Source: Desulfurococcales archaeon
GTDB taxonomy: Archaea > Thermoproteota > Thermoprotei_A > Sulfolobales > NBVN01
DNA length: 10,030 nt
Assembly: GCA_021163585.1 (NCBI GenBank)
Contig: JAGGTW010000109.1
Span: 1-10,030, forward strand
Direction of reading: 5' to 3'
The notes beneath the pieces are model-generated. The model was given only the letters and a program-made list of their open reading frames with translations, was not told the DNA's origin and did no database searches. A program made the position numbers and the translations under genes. Below are positions 1 to 5,936 of the stretch, piece by piece. Within the stretch, counting starts at the first letter, position 1. The number at the start of each line of letters is the position of its first letter.

Positions 1-1054
1 CAACCCCACGGGCTACCAACCACCCCTTATGCATAGATCTTCCAATGCGTTGCAAAAGCTTACAGACCTGCCTAGGAGATGACACTTGAATAACTCCATC
101 AATACATCCCACGTCAATCCCTAGTTCAAGACTTGATGTAGCCACTACGGCATCCAGATTCCCTACCTTTAAATTTTCTTCAACTTCCTCTCGCTCACTA
201 CGTGAGAGACTGCCGTGATGGACGCGGACATTCAACCCTTTAGTCCTCAGCTTAGCTCCATAAAACTCCGCTTCATCCCTTGTGTTAGTGAATATTAGTA
301 CCCTCCCGTAGTTCCTTATCAATTTAGCTAGCACAGATACATCATTCAGCTTACCTGCTGGAGACAGGGCCGCTACCCGCAACTCAGCTTTTCTTGCTCT
401 GAATATTACTGCCTCCTCTACTATCTTACCTGGTGCTAGTACACTCTTAGCCAGGTTCACGTCCCCAATACTTGCTGAAAGAGCAATTCTCTGATAGCTT
501 CCGCAGACCTCCTTAAGTCTCTCTAGATTGACCAGGAGCTGAGAACCTCTCTTACTGCCCATGACCTCGTGGAATTCGTCAATAATAACCCACCTAACTT
601 TCTTCAAGTGGGAACGCATCCTGCTATTAACTAGTAAGTACGCTAGCGTCTCAGGGGTAGTTATCAGTATGTGTGGCGGCCTTTCTGCGATAATCCTTCT
701 TCTACTTTGTGGTGTATCACCGTGCCGTACAGCAACATCTATTCCTATGTTAGTGCATATCACACTCAACCTCTTCATTAGATCTCTATTCAACGCCCTA
801 AGTGGCGTAATGTATACTACAGCTATCCTCTCCAAATATCCTGTACTTAACATTTTAGACATAACAGGTAGTAGGGCTGCCTCAGTCTTACCGCTACCGG
901 TTGGCGCTACAATCAATGTGTGGCGGCCTGAAAGCACCTTAGGTATAGCCTTCTCCTGAATCTCAGTAAGTTCTTCATAACCAGCTGACTTCATCGCTTT
1001 CCTCAGTTTTCCATGCAGCATCATTAGGGACTTCGACATCCGCCGTACCGCCAT
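1..1054 (-). CDS. Lhr-type superfamily 2 helicase, N-terminal part (cut by window edge)
   Basis: ATP-dependent nucleic-acid helicase of the Lhr type, acting in DNA repair or RNA metabolism. I translated 351 codons by reverse-complementing; the frame is open to base 1, so the C-terminal part is outside the window. Motifs in order: Q-like TEIQ (about 30-33), Walker A APTGSGKT (50-57), TPLRAL (83-88), TTPE (132-135), DEFH box (159-162) followed by the Lhr-like GSKRG and LERL, motif III SAS (193-195), IFTNTRDEAE (254-263), motif V SSLELGIDVG (307-316) and motif VI QRIGRSMHKG (335-344). Both RecA-like lobes are present. The winged-helix and Lhr-core domains should follow if full length. Three motifs deviate from common Lhr forms (DEFH, SAS, GRSMH), so an Lhr2-like or divergent paralogue is possible. 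The start is ATG at 1054; ATG at 1039 is an alternative. There is no clear Shine-Dalgarno, and a TATA-like box about 24 bases upstream suggests leaderless initiation. The gene diverges from the HerA-like gene. Confidence 0.88.
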   Translation of the reverse strand, partial: MAVRRMSKSLMMLHGKLRKAMKSAGYEELTEIQEKAIPKVLSGRHTLIVAPTGSGKTEAALLPVMSKMLSTGYLERIAVVYITPLRALNRDLMKRLSVICTNIGIDVAVRHGDTPQSRRRIIAERPPHILITTPETLAYLLVNSRMRSHLKKVRWVIIDEFHEVMGSKRGSQLLVNLERLKEVCGSYQRIALSASIGDVNLAKSVLAPGKIVEEAVIFRARKAELRVAALSPAGKLNDVSVLAKLIRNYGRVLIFTNTRDEAEFYGAKLRTKGLNVRVHHGSLSRSEREEVEENLKVGNLDAVVATSSLELGIDVGCIDGVIQVSSPRQVCKLLQRIGRSMHKGWLVARGV

Positions 1055-1073
1055 GCCTATCAAAAACTACAAG

Positions 1074-1081
1074 ATTTAATA
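1074..1081. promoter_or_regulatory. Shared bidirectional TATA-like box between helicase and HerA-like genes
   Basis: The 50-bp gap between the two divergent genes (1055-1104) contains ATTTAATA, which reads TATTAAAT on the other strand. Its centre is about 27 bases from the plus-strand ATG at 1105 and about 24 bases from the minus-strand ATG at 1054. This is the archaeal TATA-to-start distance expected for leaderless transcripts, and neither gene has a convincing Shine-Dalgarno. The element is seen directly; promoter function in either direction is inferred. Confidence 0.5.
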
Positions 1082-1104
1082 CTCTTTGTACTCATACTGT
1101 AACG

Positions 1105-2814
1105 ATGATTAAGACAATAAGCAGTGACTTGACCTATGCCGCCATACTCACAGTCGTCAATACGGTACTCCTCGCCATAATAATGCCGTCTGCCAGCCTA
1201 ACACAATTTACGTACTTATCAAACACGATTGTTTTCCTCATACTCATAGCCTTTCTGGGGTACGGGTTAGGTAAGGTAGGTGACGGCGTGCTAATACTTA
1301 CTGAAGTGTTATCAATAGCTTTCGTTATAGTGTATATCGGACAGTACGCTTATGTATGGTCATTCATTAGAGATCAGTTAGTGTTCTCCCTTTTGATCTT
1401 TTCGGCTGGGGTGTTCCTAGGATCGTCATTCCTAAGAAACATACGCTTCGAAATTAAGTCTCAGTTAAGTAAGGAGTTCATAGACTGTAGATCAGCCGCA
1501 ATGGCAGCTGCTGGCATAGCTGGCTTCACATTATTACTTGTCTATATAGCAACTACAATAAACCGGTTCATGGGAGCACACATACTTATACTCTCTATAA
1601 CACCGTTTGGAATTATATTCAGCATACTTAATGGGCTGATCTTAGCTATAGTGCTAGGTGGAAAACTAGTCAGTAAGCTGACGCTGACGGTACTTAGCTC
1701 TTTCCTAGTTTATCTGTCAGGACTATCAACACCCCTGGTAGTAACGTTGGTAAGGCGTAGTGGGTCAGAGGCGCTAAGTAGTAGGAGGGTAATCACGATA
1801 GGCAACATAGTTAGAGTTCTGAGTAACTCACAGTGGGTTAGGGGTAGAGGTAAGCTTAATGTAAGCATAGAGCTTGGGAGAGAGAACAACCACATGGTGA
1901 TCGTAGGTGCAAGCGGTACCGGAAAGTCAAATCTTTGTAAGAAAATTATTTCCCAGCTGAGACACTACAGCATACCAGTCTTAGTCATTGATGTTCACGG
2001 AGAATATAGGTCTCTGGAAGATGCGAGAATTATAACACCACTTACTGATTATGTAAATATTCTGGATACCATGGGTAAGTCACCTGAAGTGAGAGCCAGA
2101 GAGGTAGCCGATTTAATATCGAGTGCTTTTAGGTTAGGCAACGTCCAGAGGCTTGCTTTAACACAAATTATTCTAGAATTGTATGAGAAAGTAATGAACC
2201 CTACTCTCCAAGACCTTAGAGAAGTTGTTGAGGACTACTTGAGTAGCAGTAAGGAGCTAGGCACATTCGACAGAGAAGTACTGAGGTCTATCTTGCCTTA
2301 CATAAGGTCCCTGGTGCCCAGCGACAGACCTGTAAGATGGTTTCAACCTGAGGAAGTACTTAGCAGTAACATCACTGTAGTGGACTTAAGTGTAGTTAAC
2401 GACATGTCGCTCATAAGGATATATGTTGAAACCCTCTTGGAAAGCTTATTCTACACTGCACAGTTAGTACGTAGTGGACTCTTTATAGTTATGGAGGAGG
2501 TACACAGGTTCAGTAGTAGAGGTAGAAAATCCATAGTACCCAAGCTCTTTATGGAAGGGCGCAAGTTCGGGATAGCCGTAATTGCAGTTACTCAAGATCC
2601 CTTAAGCGTTGAACCCGCCATATTCACCAATACCAAGCTCATAATTAATTACATAGTTCCTGAAGCGTCATCCTCATCATACATGGCGAAGATCCTTTCA
2701 GGCAATGACCTAGTTAAGTATAAGAAAATAAGAGAAACTCTCACAGCACTTAAGCAATTCGAAGCTCTAGTCTGGATACGGGGCGGTAAATATATTTACA
2801 TGGTTAAAACTTAA
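1105..2814 (+). CDS. Polytopic membrane-anchored HerA/VirB4-like ATPase
   Basis: 569 residues. The N-terminal 216 residues hold about seven hydrophobic segments (roughly 11-27, 37-56, 60-78, 91-107, 131-151, 159-184, 190-216), then a cytosolic HerA/FtsK-superfamily ATPase. Visible motifs are Walker A GASGTGKS (268-275), DVHGEY (296-301; DPHGEY is usual in HerA), Walker B FIVMEEVH (460-467) with acidic E464/E465, EGRKFGI (484-490) and a sensor-like TQDP (497-500 region). HerA-type hexamers move DNA. Canonical HerA is soluble, has an N-terminal beta-barrel and usually neighbours nurA; here there is no nurA and a membrane domain replaces the barrel. This resembles secretion or conjugation motors (VirB4, or CedB of the crenarchaeal Ced DNA-import system) more than repair HerA. 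That role is inference. The ATG at 1105 has no Shine-Dalgarno and lies about 27 bases after a TATA-like box. The gene diverges from the Lhr-type helicase and is followed 36 bases later by a small gene on the same strand. Confidence 0.85.
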   Translation: MIKTISSDLTYAAILTVVNTVLLAIIMPSASLTQFTYLSNTIVFLILIAFLGYGLGKVGDGVLILTEVLSIAFVIVYIGQYAYVWSFIRDQLVFSLLIFSAGVFLGSSFLRNIRFEIKSQLSKEFIDCRSAAMAAAGIAGFTLLLVYIATTINRFMGAHILILSITPFGIIFSILNGLILAIVLGGKLVSKLTLTVLSSFLVYLSGLSTPLVVTLVRRSGSEALSSRRVITIGNIVRVLSNSQWVRGRGKLNVSIELGRENNHMVIVGASGTGKSNLCKKIISQLRHYSIPVLVIDVHGEYRSLEDARIITPLTDYVNILDTMGKSPEVRAREVADLISSAFRLGNVQRLALTQIILELYEKVMNPTLQDLREVVEDYLSSSKELGTFDREVLRSILPYIRSLVPSDRPVRWFQPEEVLSSNITVVDLSVVNDMSLIRIYVETLLESLFYTAQLVRSGLFIVMEEVHRFSSRGRKSIVPKLFMEGRKFGIAVIAVTQDPLSVEPAIFTNTKLIINYIVPEASSSSYMAKILSGNDLVKYKKIRETLTALKQFEALVWIRGGKYIYMVKT

Positions 2815-2820
2815 ATTTAA
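2811..2820 (+). promoter_or_regulatory. Possible TATA box of the small acidic/basic gene
   Basis: The palindrome TTAAATTTAA overlaps the stop codon of the ATPase gene. It is centred about 36 bases before the TTG at 2851, matching the TATA-to-start distance seen for other Shine-Dalgarno-bearing genes here. The region is AT-rich throughout, so this is weak. Read-through from the ATPase gene is equally possible. Confidence 0.3.
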
Positions 2821-2838
2821 TTATTTAATAAACGGTAA

Positions 2839-2844
2839 GAGGTG
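2839..2844 (+). promoter_or_regulatory. Shine-Dalgarno GAGGTG that sets a TTG start
   Basis: GAGGTG lies exactly six bases before TTG at 2851. It complements the conserved CACCUC end of archaeal 16S rRNA. The GTG inside it (2842-2844) is in frame and gives the longest reading frame, but it is better explained as part of the ribosome-binding site. Confidence 0.7.
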
Positions 2845-2850
2845 TTATTT

Positions 2851-3165
2851 TTGAGTGAAGAAGTGCCAGGAGAAGAGAAAACAGAGGCACCAGAGGAATA
2901 TGTTGAGTCGGTTGAACCCGAGGAAGAGAAGGAGGAGAAAGCTGAAGAATACCTCCCTGAGGAAGAAGTTGAGGAAAAACTACCTCCAGGTGCTTTAAAC
3001 ATAGACCAACTGGAGGAGATGATCAAGGTAAGTGACCTACTTGAGACAGCAGTATCCTCAGATAACCCACAACCAATAATACAGCAACTAGCTAAGATAA
3101 GAAGAACAGCTCGATACGCTGTCAGGAGAACTAGGAGTAGGAAGCAGAGACGTAAGAGGAGGTAA
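2851..3165 (+). CDS. Unrecognised 104-residue protein, acidic N-terminal half and Arg-rich tail
   Basis: I do not recognise this family. Residues 3-43 contain 21 Glu, no Asp and only four Lys, so this part is probably disordered. Residues 48-80 look like a helical segment (GALNIDQLEEMIKVSDLLET and following, with one Pro break). Residues 82-104 hold 14 Arg/Lys in 23 positions and end in RKQRRKRR. The tail resembles an RNA- or DNA-binding or ribosome-associated extension, and the acidic part could mask it in the free protein; both ideas are inference. There is no signal peptide, membrane segment or Cys. The gene follows the membrane ATPase by 36 bases on the same strand, so the two may be co-transcribed, and it converges on the DUF373 gene 18 bases beyond its stop. 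The start is TTG at 2851, set by a strong GAGGTG; the GTG at 2842 would add three residues. The strong ribosome-binding site supports a real gene despite the biased composition. Confidence 0.75.
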   Translation: MSEEVPGEEKTEAPEEYVESVEPEEEKEEKAEEYLPEEEVEEKLPPGALNIDQLEEMIKVSDLLETAVSSDNPQPIIQQLAKIRRTARYAVRRTRSRKQRRKRR

Positions 3166-3183
3166 CTTAAGTAATTAACTACC
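3166..3183. other. Convergent gene junction without visible hairpin terminator
   Basis: Only 18 bases separate the stop of the small charged-protein gene from the stop of the DUF373 gene. They are AT-rich and form no clear stem. Termination must use short T-rich tracts, or the two transcripts overlap at their 3' ends. Confidence 0.5.
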
Positions 3184-4269
3184 CTAAATTATCCTCCTTT
3201 CTCTAGCATATAGCATTGCTGAAACAGCCATAATGACGCCAATGAAGAGTATGAATGTTTGAAGAAGATAGGACTCATTCATCAACTTCACTACTGTCTG
3301 AAGGTCTCCGCTAGGAGCTAACAGAACGAGGTCAGCTATTCTATTAAAGAAGTAGTACAGCACACCGAGTATTATGAAGCTCATAACATCACGCCAGATC
3401 CTGAAGCTCCGCCTAAATAACTTGTAGATGAATCTCCCTAACAGTAAAGGAACGAAGGAAGTCATAGCATACGGAAGTACATTCTTAGTGTAGTGGGCCA
3501 GTGCTTTAGCGTCTGTGGCGAAATTATATGAGCATAAGGATAGGTACGTCATGGCTAGAGTTATTGAAACAGCTATCACCGTGAATACAAACGAAAACCT
3601 CATAATTGGTGAGGTTTTCCAAATTTTAATAATTTCATCAACTATTCCGAAGCCCTTCAGGATAAGGAATAGTCCTAGAACGATCAGTGTCGCGCTTGCA
3701 GCGTAGGAACTATAGGGCGTTATACTTATGAGTATGTAGGAGATTATTAGCAGGCCAGGCAGCCCTAAGAATATTCTTGAAAACCTTCTCTCCTCCAGTA
3801 TTTTCCTTAGGTACCTACCTATTAGTACGTAAGTCTCCTCAACCCCCCTGATCTGCTCAACAACAACTCTCTCTATGGCTTCTATAGGGATAAGCGACTG
3901 AACAACAGGAATTACGTACTCGTCCTCAACGCTATCAACTACGACAATAGCTGAGTCAGCATTAACCGCAGCAATAACCTTCCTTAGTTCTTCACGGATC
4001 TTAATGCCTGCCTTAAAACCTCCTTTCTCATGACCCGCAATAATAGCTATTTCAGCATTTTCCTTAGCGCTCTTAATCTCCTTGTATAGCTTTAAGGCAG
4101 TAAATAATGTATTAGTGTCTGCATCCTGAGGATTAACTAGGGCGTACTTCATAGCTGCTTCTCTTACAGCAACCTCACCTATTACGGGTGTTCTTATTCC
4201 TGCCCTCCCTAAATCATCGTCGAAATCAACAACTAGAACGATCTTGGTCCTACCTTTTCCCTCATTCAT
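3184..4269 (-). CDS. DUF373 family archaeal membrane protein
   Basis: Conserved archaeal membrane protein of unknown function (DUF373, COG2237-like). Positions below count from the upstream ATG at 4281. A soluble N-terminal domain carries the family hallmarks VVDFDDDLGRAGIRTPVIG (17-35), NPQDADTN (50-57), IAGHEKGGFKAG (81-92) and VVDSVEDE (114-121). These Asp-rich and Gly-rich loops look like a ligand or metal site, but no activity is known. About six membrane segments follow (roughly 170-188, 195-213, 229-250, 268-290, 299-321, 339-358), ending in a short basic tail. I chose ATG at 4269 (361 residues) rather than ATG at 4281 (365) because GGAG lies six bases before it and it overlaps the end of the upstream coiled-coil gene by 8 bp, which suggests translational coupling. 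It is the last gene of a five-gene minus-strand block and converges on the small charged-protein gene. Confidence 0.88.
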   Translation of the reverse strand: MNEGKGRTKIVLVVDFDDDLGRAGIRTPVIGEVAVREAAMKYALVNPQDADTNTLFTALKLYKEIKSAKENAEIAIIAGHEKGGFKAGIKIREELRKVIAAVNADSAIVVVDSVEDEYVIPVVQSLIPIEAIERVVVEQIRGVEETYVLIGRYLRKILEERRFSRIFLGLPGLLIISYILISITPYSSYAASATLIVLGLFLILKGFGIVDEIIKIWKTSPIMRFSFVFTVIAVSITLAMTYLSLCSYNFATDAKALAHYTKNVLPYAMTSFVPLLLGRFIYKLFRRSFRIWRDVMSFIILGVLYYFFNRIADLVLLAPSGDLQTVVKLMNESYLLQTFILFIGVIMAVSAMLYARERRII

Positions 4270-5128
4270 CACTCTCTCCATATAATATTTTAAGTTCCTC
4301 CAGAGTTAAGCGCCTGCCCTCCCTCATCTTGCGTTCAGCCAACTCCTTTTTCTTCTTTAGTATTCTCTCCTCAACAGCTTTCTTCTTAGCTATTCTGACC
4401 TCCCTCAAGTTTTCCTGTAACTTCCTGTACTCATCACTCAACTCATTTATCTTGCTGGTTAAGCCCACCAACGTACTGACGGTCTCCCTTATCTGACTGC
4501 TCTTATGATTGATGGCTTCACGTAGCTCCTCTACCCCCTTCTTAAGCTCCCCTATTTCACTCCTTATTCTATCTATTTTAGTGGACAGGTCACCTATTTT
4601 TGAGTTCAGGCTGTTCAGCTCTATTATCAGGCTTTTTAACTCTGCCCGTAACTCATTGTACTCGTTCCTCAGCTTCCTAGCCCTTAACGCGTTCTCTAGA
4701 ATAGACTCAAGCCTAGCGATTTCCTTTACCAGCCTATTTTCCTCTTCAAGCGGTAAGGACTCTGTTATGATACGCCACTCAAGCCTATCTATCTTCATCC
4801 TGATCTTACTAATTGAGACTGATTCATGATCCTTAAGAGTGTTTAATACCTCCTTTTTTGAAAAAAGCTCAGACTTTATGTCACGGATCCTCCTTACTAC
4901 GTCTCTCCTCTCATTAACTAATCTCTGCCTCTCCTCTTTCAGCCTACTTAACTCCTCTCTTAGCTTGTTTAGGTCATTCTTAAGAACCTTGATCTTATCA
5001 ATAAGCTCCCTCCTCTCCTCCTTAAGTGACCTAACCTTACCTGCTATCTCAGCCCTCTGAAGCTTCAGTTGCTTTATCTGGTCTCTCACATCACCTATTT
5101 TCTTCAGCAGCTCTTCCTCATTAAGCAT
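4262..5128 (-). CDS. Archaeal long coiled-coil protein (COG1340-like)
   Basis: 288 residues, almost entirely charged helix with Leu/Ile/Val heptad spacing from about residue 5 to 260. One break near residues 97-135 carries a family-like signature: LEWRIITESLPLEEENRLVKEI, given here as LEWRI (about 115-119), LPLEEE (124-129) and LVKEI (132-136). The same arrangement is typical of the archaeal COG1340 coiled-coil family, which databases often mislabel as phosphatase or SMC-like. There are no Walker motifs, Zn hook or membrane segment, so it is not Rad50 or SMC. The C-terminus is Lys/Arg-rich (about 245-275) and then acidic. Function is unknown; a scaffold or RNA/ribosome-linked role is only a guess. 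ATG at 5128 follows GAGGT by six bases. The gene overlaps DUF373 by 8 bp and starts 31 bases after the acyl-CoA synthetase gene, so the three are probably one transcript. Confidence 0.82.
   Translation of the reverse strand: MLNEEELLKKIGDVRDQIKQLKLQRAEIAGKVRSLKEERRELIDKIKVLKNDLNKLREELSRLKEERQRLVNERRDVVRRIRDIKSELFSKKEVLNTLKDHESVSISKIRMKIDRLEWRIITESLPLEEENRLVKEIARLESILENALRARKLRNEYNELRAELKSLIIELNSLNSKIGDLSTKIDRIRSEIGELKKGVEELREAINHKSSQIRETVSTLVGLTSKINELSDEYRKLQENLREVRIAKKKAVEERILKKKKELAERKMREGRRLTLEELKILYGESDE
4276..4279 (-). promoter_or_regulatory. Shine-Dalgarno GGAG for the DUF373 gene, inside the coiled-coil gene
   Basis: GGAG on the minus strand lies within the last codons of the coiled-coil gene, six bases before ATG at 4269. 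It supports the internal ATG over the one at 4281 and implies that ribosomes ending on the upstream gene can restart directly on DUF373. Confidence 0.5.
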
Positions 5129-5134
5129 TGAAGT

Positions 5135-5139
5135 ACCTC
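5135..5139 (-). promoter_or_regulatory. Shine-Dalgarno GAGGT for the coiled-coil gene
   Basis: GAGGT on the minus strand sits six bases before ATG at 5128 and fixes that start. No TATA-like box was found at the usual distance in the 31-base gap, so expression probably depends on upstream transcription. Confidence 0.6.
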
Positions 5140-5159
5140 ATCTCCACATCTTTAGATTC

Positions 5160-5879
5160 TTAGCTGGGTTTTATTAAAATTCTTGCATCTGCTATCTTAG
5201 CACCTTTCCCTTCCTCAAATACCATGATGGGGTTTAAGTCTACGTCGGTAACATCCTCCTGCTCCTCCATAAATTTTGAAATCTTAATAATTATGTCAAC
5301 AAGTGCTTCCTTATCTCTGGGTGGCATTCCTCTGTAACCCTCAAGAATTTTTGCCGCCTTAATCTCTGATAGCATTGTTTCGGCATCATACTTAGTTACT
5401 GGCGTTATCCTAAAGCTAACGTCCTTAAGTACCTCAACAAATATACCTCCTAGTCCAAAGAGCACTATAGGCCCGAATGTAGGATCCCTAGTCGTACCGA
5501 CTATTACCTCTAAAGCCTCAGGAACCATTTCCTGAACTAATATCCCGGCTACCCTAGCCTTAGGCGCGTGCTTGGCAACACCGTTCATTATGTCATTAAA
5601 TGCCTTAACCACCTCGTCACTACTACTCAACCCCACCTTCACGCCCCCCACATCTGACTTATGCACTATGTCAGGACTCACGATCTTCAACACTACCGGA
5701 TAGCCTACGGACTCCGCTATCTTAACTGCCTCATCAGGATCTTTCGCAAGACCTGCCTTAGGGACAGGTAAGCCGTAAGCACTCAACACCTCATATGCCT
5801 CATGCTCTAGAAGCTTATTCCTGCCTTCATCCTTAGCGTTTTTAATTATTTCCTTAACTCTACTTCCTCCAGTACTCAT
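5160..5879 (-). CDS. ADP-forming acetyl/acyl-CoA synthetase, beta-type subunit (ATP-grasp)
   Basis: Cytosolic ATP-grasp subunit of ADP-forming acyl-CoA synthetase, which makes ATP from an acyl-CoA, ADP and phosphate during peptide or sugar fermentation. 239 residues from ATG at 5879, close to the usual length of separate archaeal beta subunits. Visible features are the N-terminal LLEHEAYEVLSAYGLPVP (23-40), KIVSPDIVHKSDVGGV (65-80) with H73, likely equivalent to the beta-subunit phospho-His of this family, GTTRDPTFGP (128-137), FGLGGIFVEVLKDVSFR (141-157) and DLNPIMV (214-220). The alpha subunit (CoA-binding and ligase domains) is not in the window, so it must be encoded elsewhere. A GTG at 5903 in frame would add eight residues; I prefer ATG 5879, which follows a GGGGGT stretch by six bases and fits the TATA-like box centred about 36 bases upstream. 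The GPN GTPase gene lies 57 bases upstream on the same strand. Substrate specificity cannot be read from this subunit. Confidence 0.9.
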   Translation of the reverse strand: MSTGGSRVKEIIKNAKDEGRNKLLEHEAYEVLSAYGLPVPKAGLAKDPDEAVKIAESVGYPVVLKIVSPDIVHKSDVGGVKVGLSSSDEVVKAFNDIMNGVAKHAPKARVAGILVQEMVPEALEVIVGTTRDPTFGPIVLFGLGGIFVEVLKDVSFRITPVTKYDAETMLSEIKAAKILEGYRGMPPRDKEALVDIIIKISKFMEEQEDVTDVDLNPIMVFEEGKGAKIADARILIKPS

Positions 5880-5910
5880 TGTACGACCCCCTAACCACTC
5901 CACATATGGT

Positions 5911-5931
5911 CTTAAAAGGTTGACTTTTAAG
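5911..5931. repeat. Perfect inverted repeat with TATA-like arms upstream of the acyl-CoA synthetase gene
   Basis: CTTAAAAG, five bases (GTTGA), then CTTTTAAG: an exact 8-bp inverted repeat. It starts right after the GPN GTPase stop codon and precedes the beta-subunit gene. On the minus strand the proximal arm is centred about 36 bases before ATG 5879, the TATA spacing seen at neighbouring genes; the distal arm would place a transcript start near the GTG at 5903. It may be a promoter with a dimeric regulator site, or two overlapping TATA boxes. A hairpin terminator is unlikely because the stem is AT-rich and short. Confidence 0.5.
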
Positions 5932-5936
5932 TAATT

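Noticed and set aside
561..959. Plus-strand open frame of 132 codons
   Set aside because: It lies antisense to the helicase gene, whose motifs read clearly on the minus strand across the same bases.
1105..2814. Canonical HerA of the HerA-NurA end-resection pair
   Set aside because: A polytopic membrane domain replaces the beta-barrel and no nurA is adjacent.
2817..3026. Minus-strand Ser-rich frame
   Set aside because: It is the antisense image of the Glu-rich N-terminus of the small charged protein.
4188..5060. Three plus-strand open frames opposite the coiled-coil gene
   Set aside because: Ser/Leu/Phe-rich products are the usual antisense image of Glu/Lys/Arg-rich coiled coil; there is no plausible start context.
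4262..5128. SMC/Rad50-like ATPase
   Set aside because: It has coiled coil only; no Walker A, signature motif or zinc hook is present.
5911..5931. Hairpin terminator of the GPN GTPase gene
   Set aside because: The stem is AT-rich and short, and archaeal termination relies on T tracts; a promoter or operator fits better.
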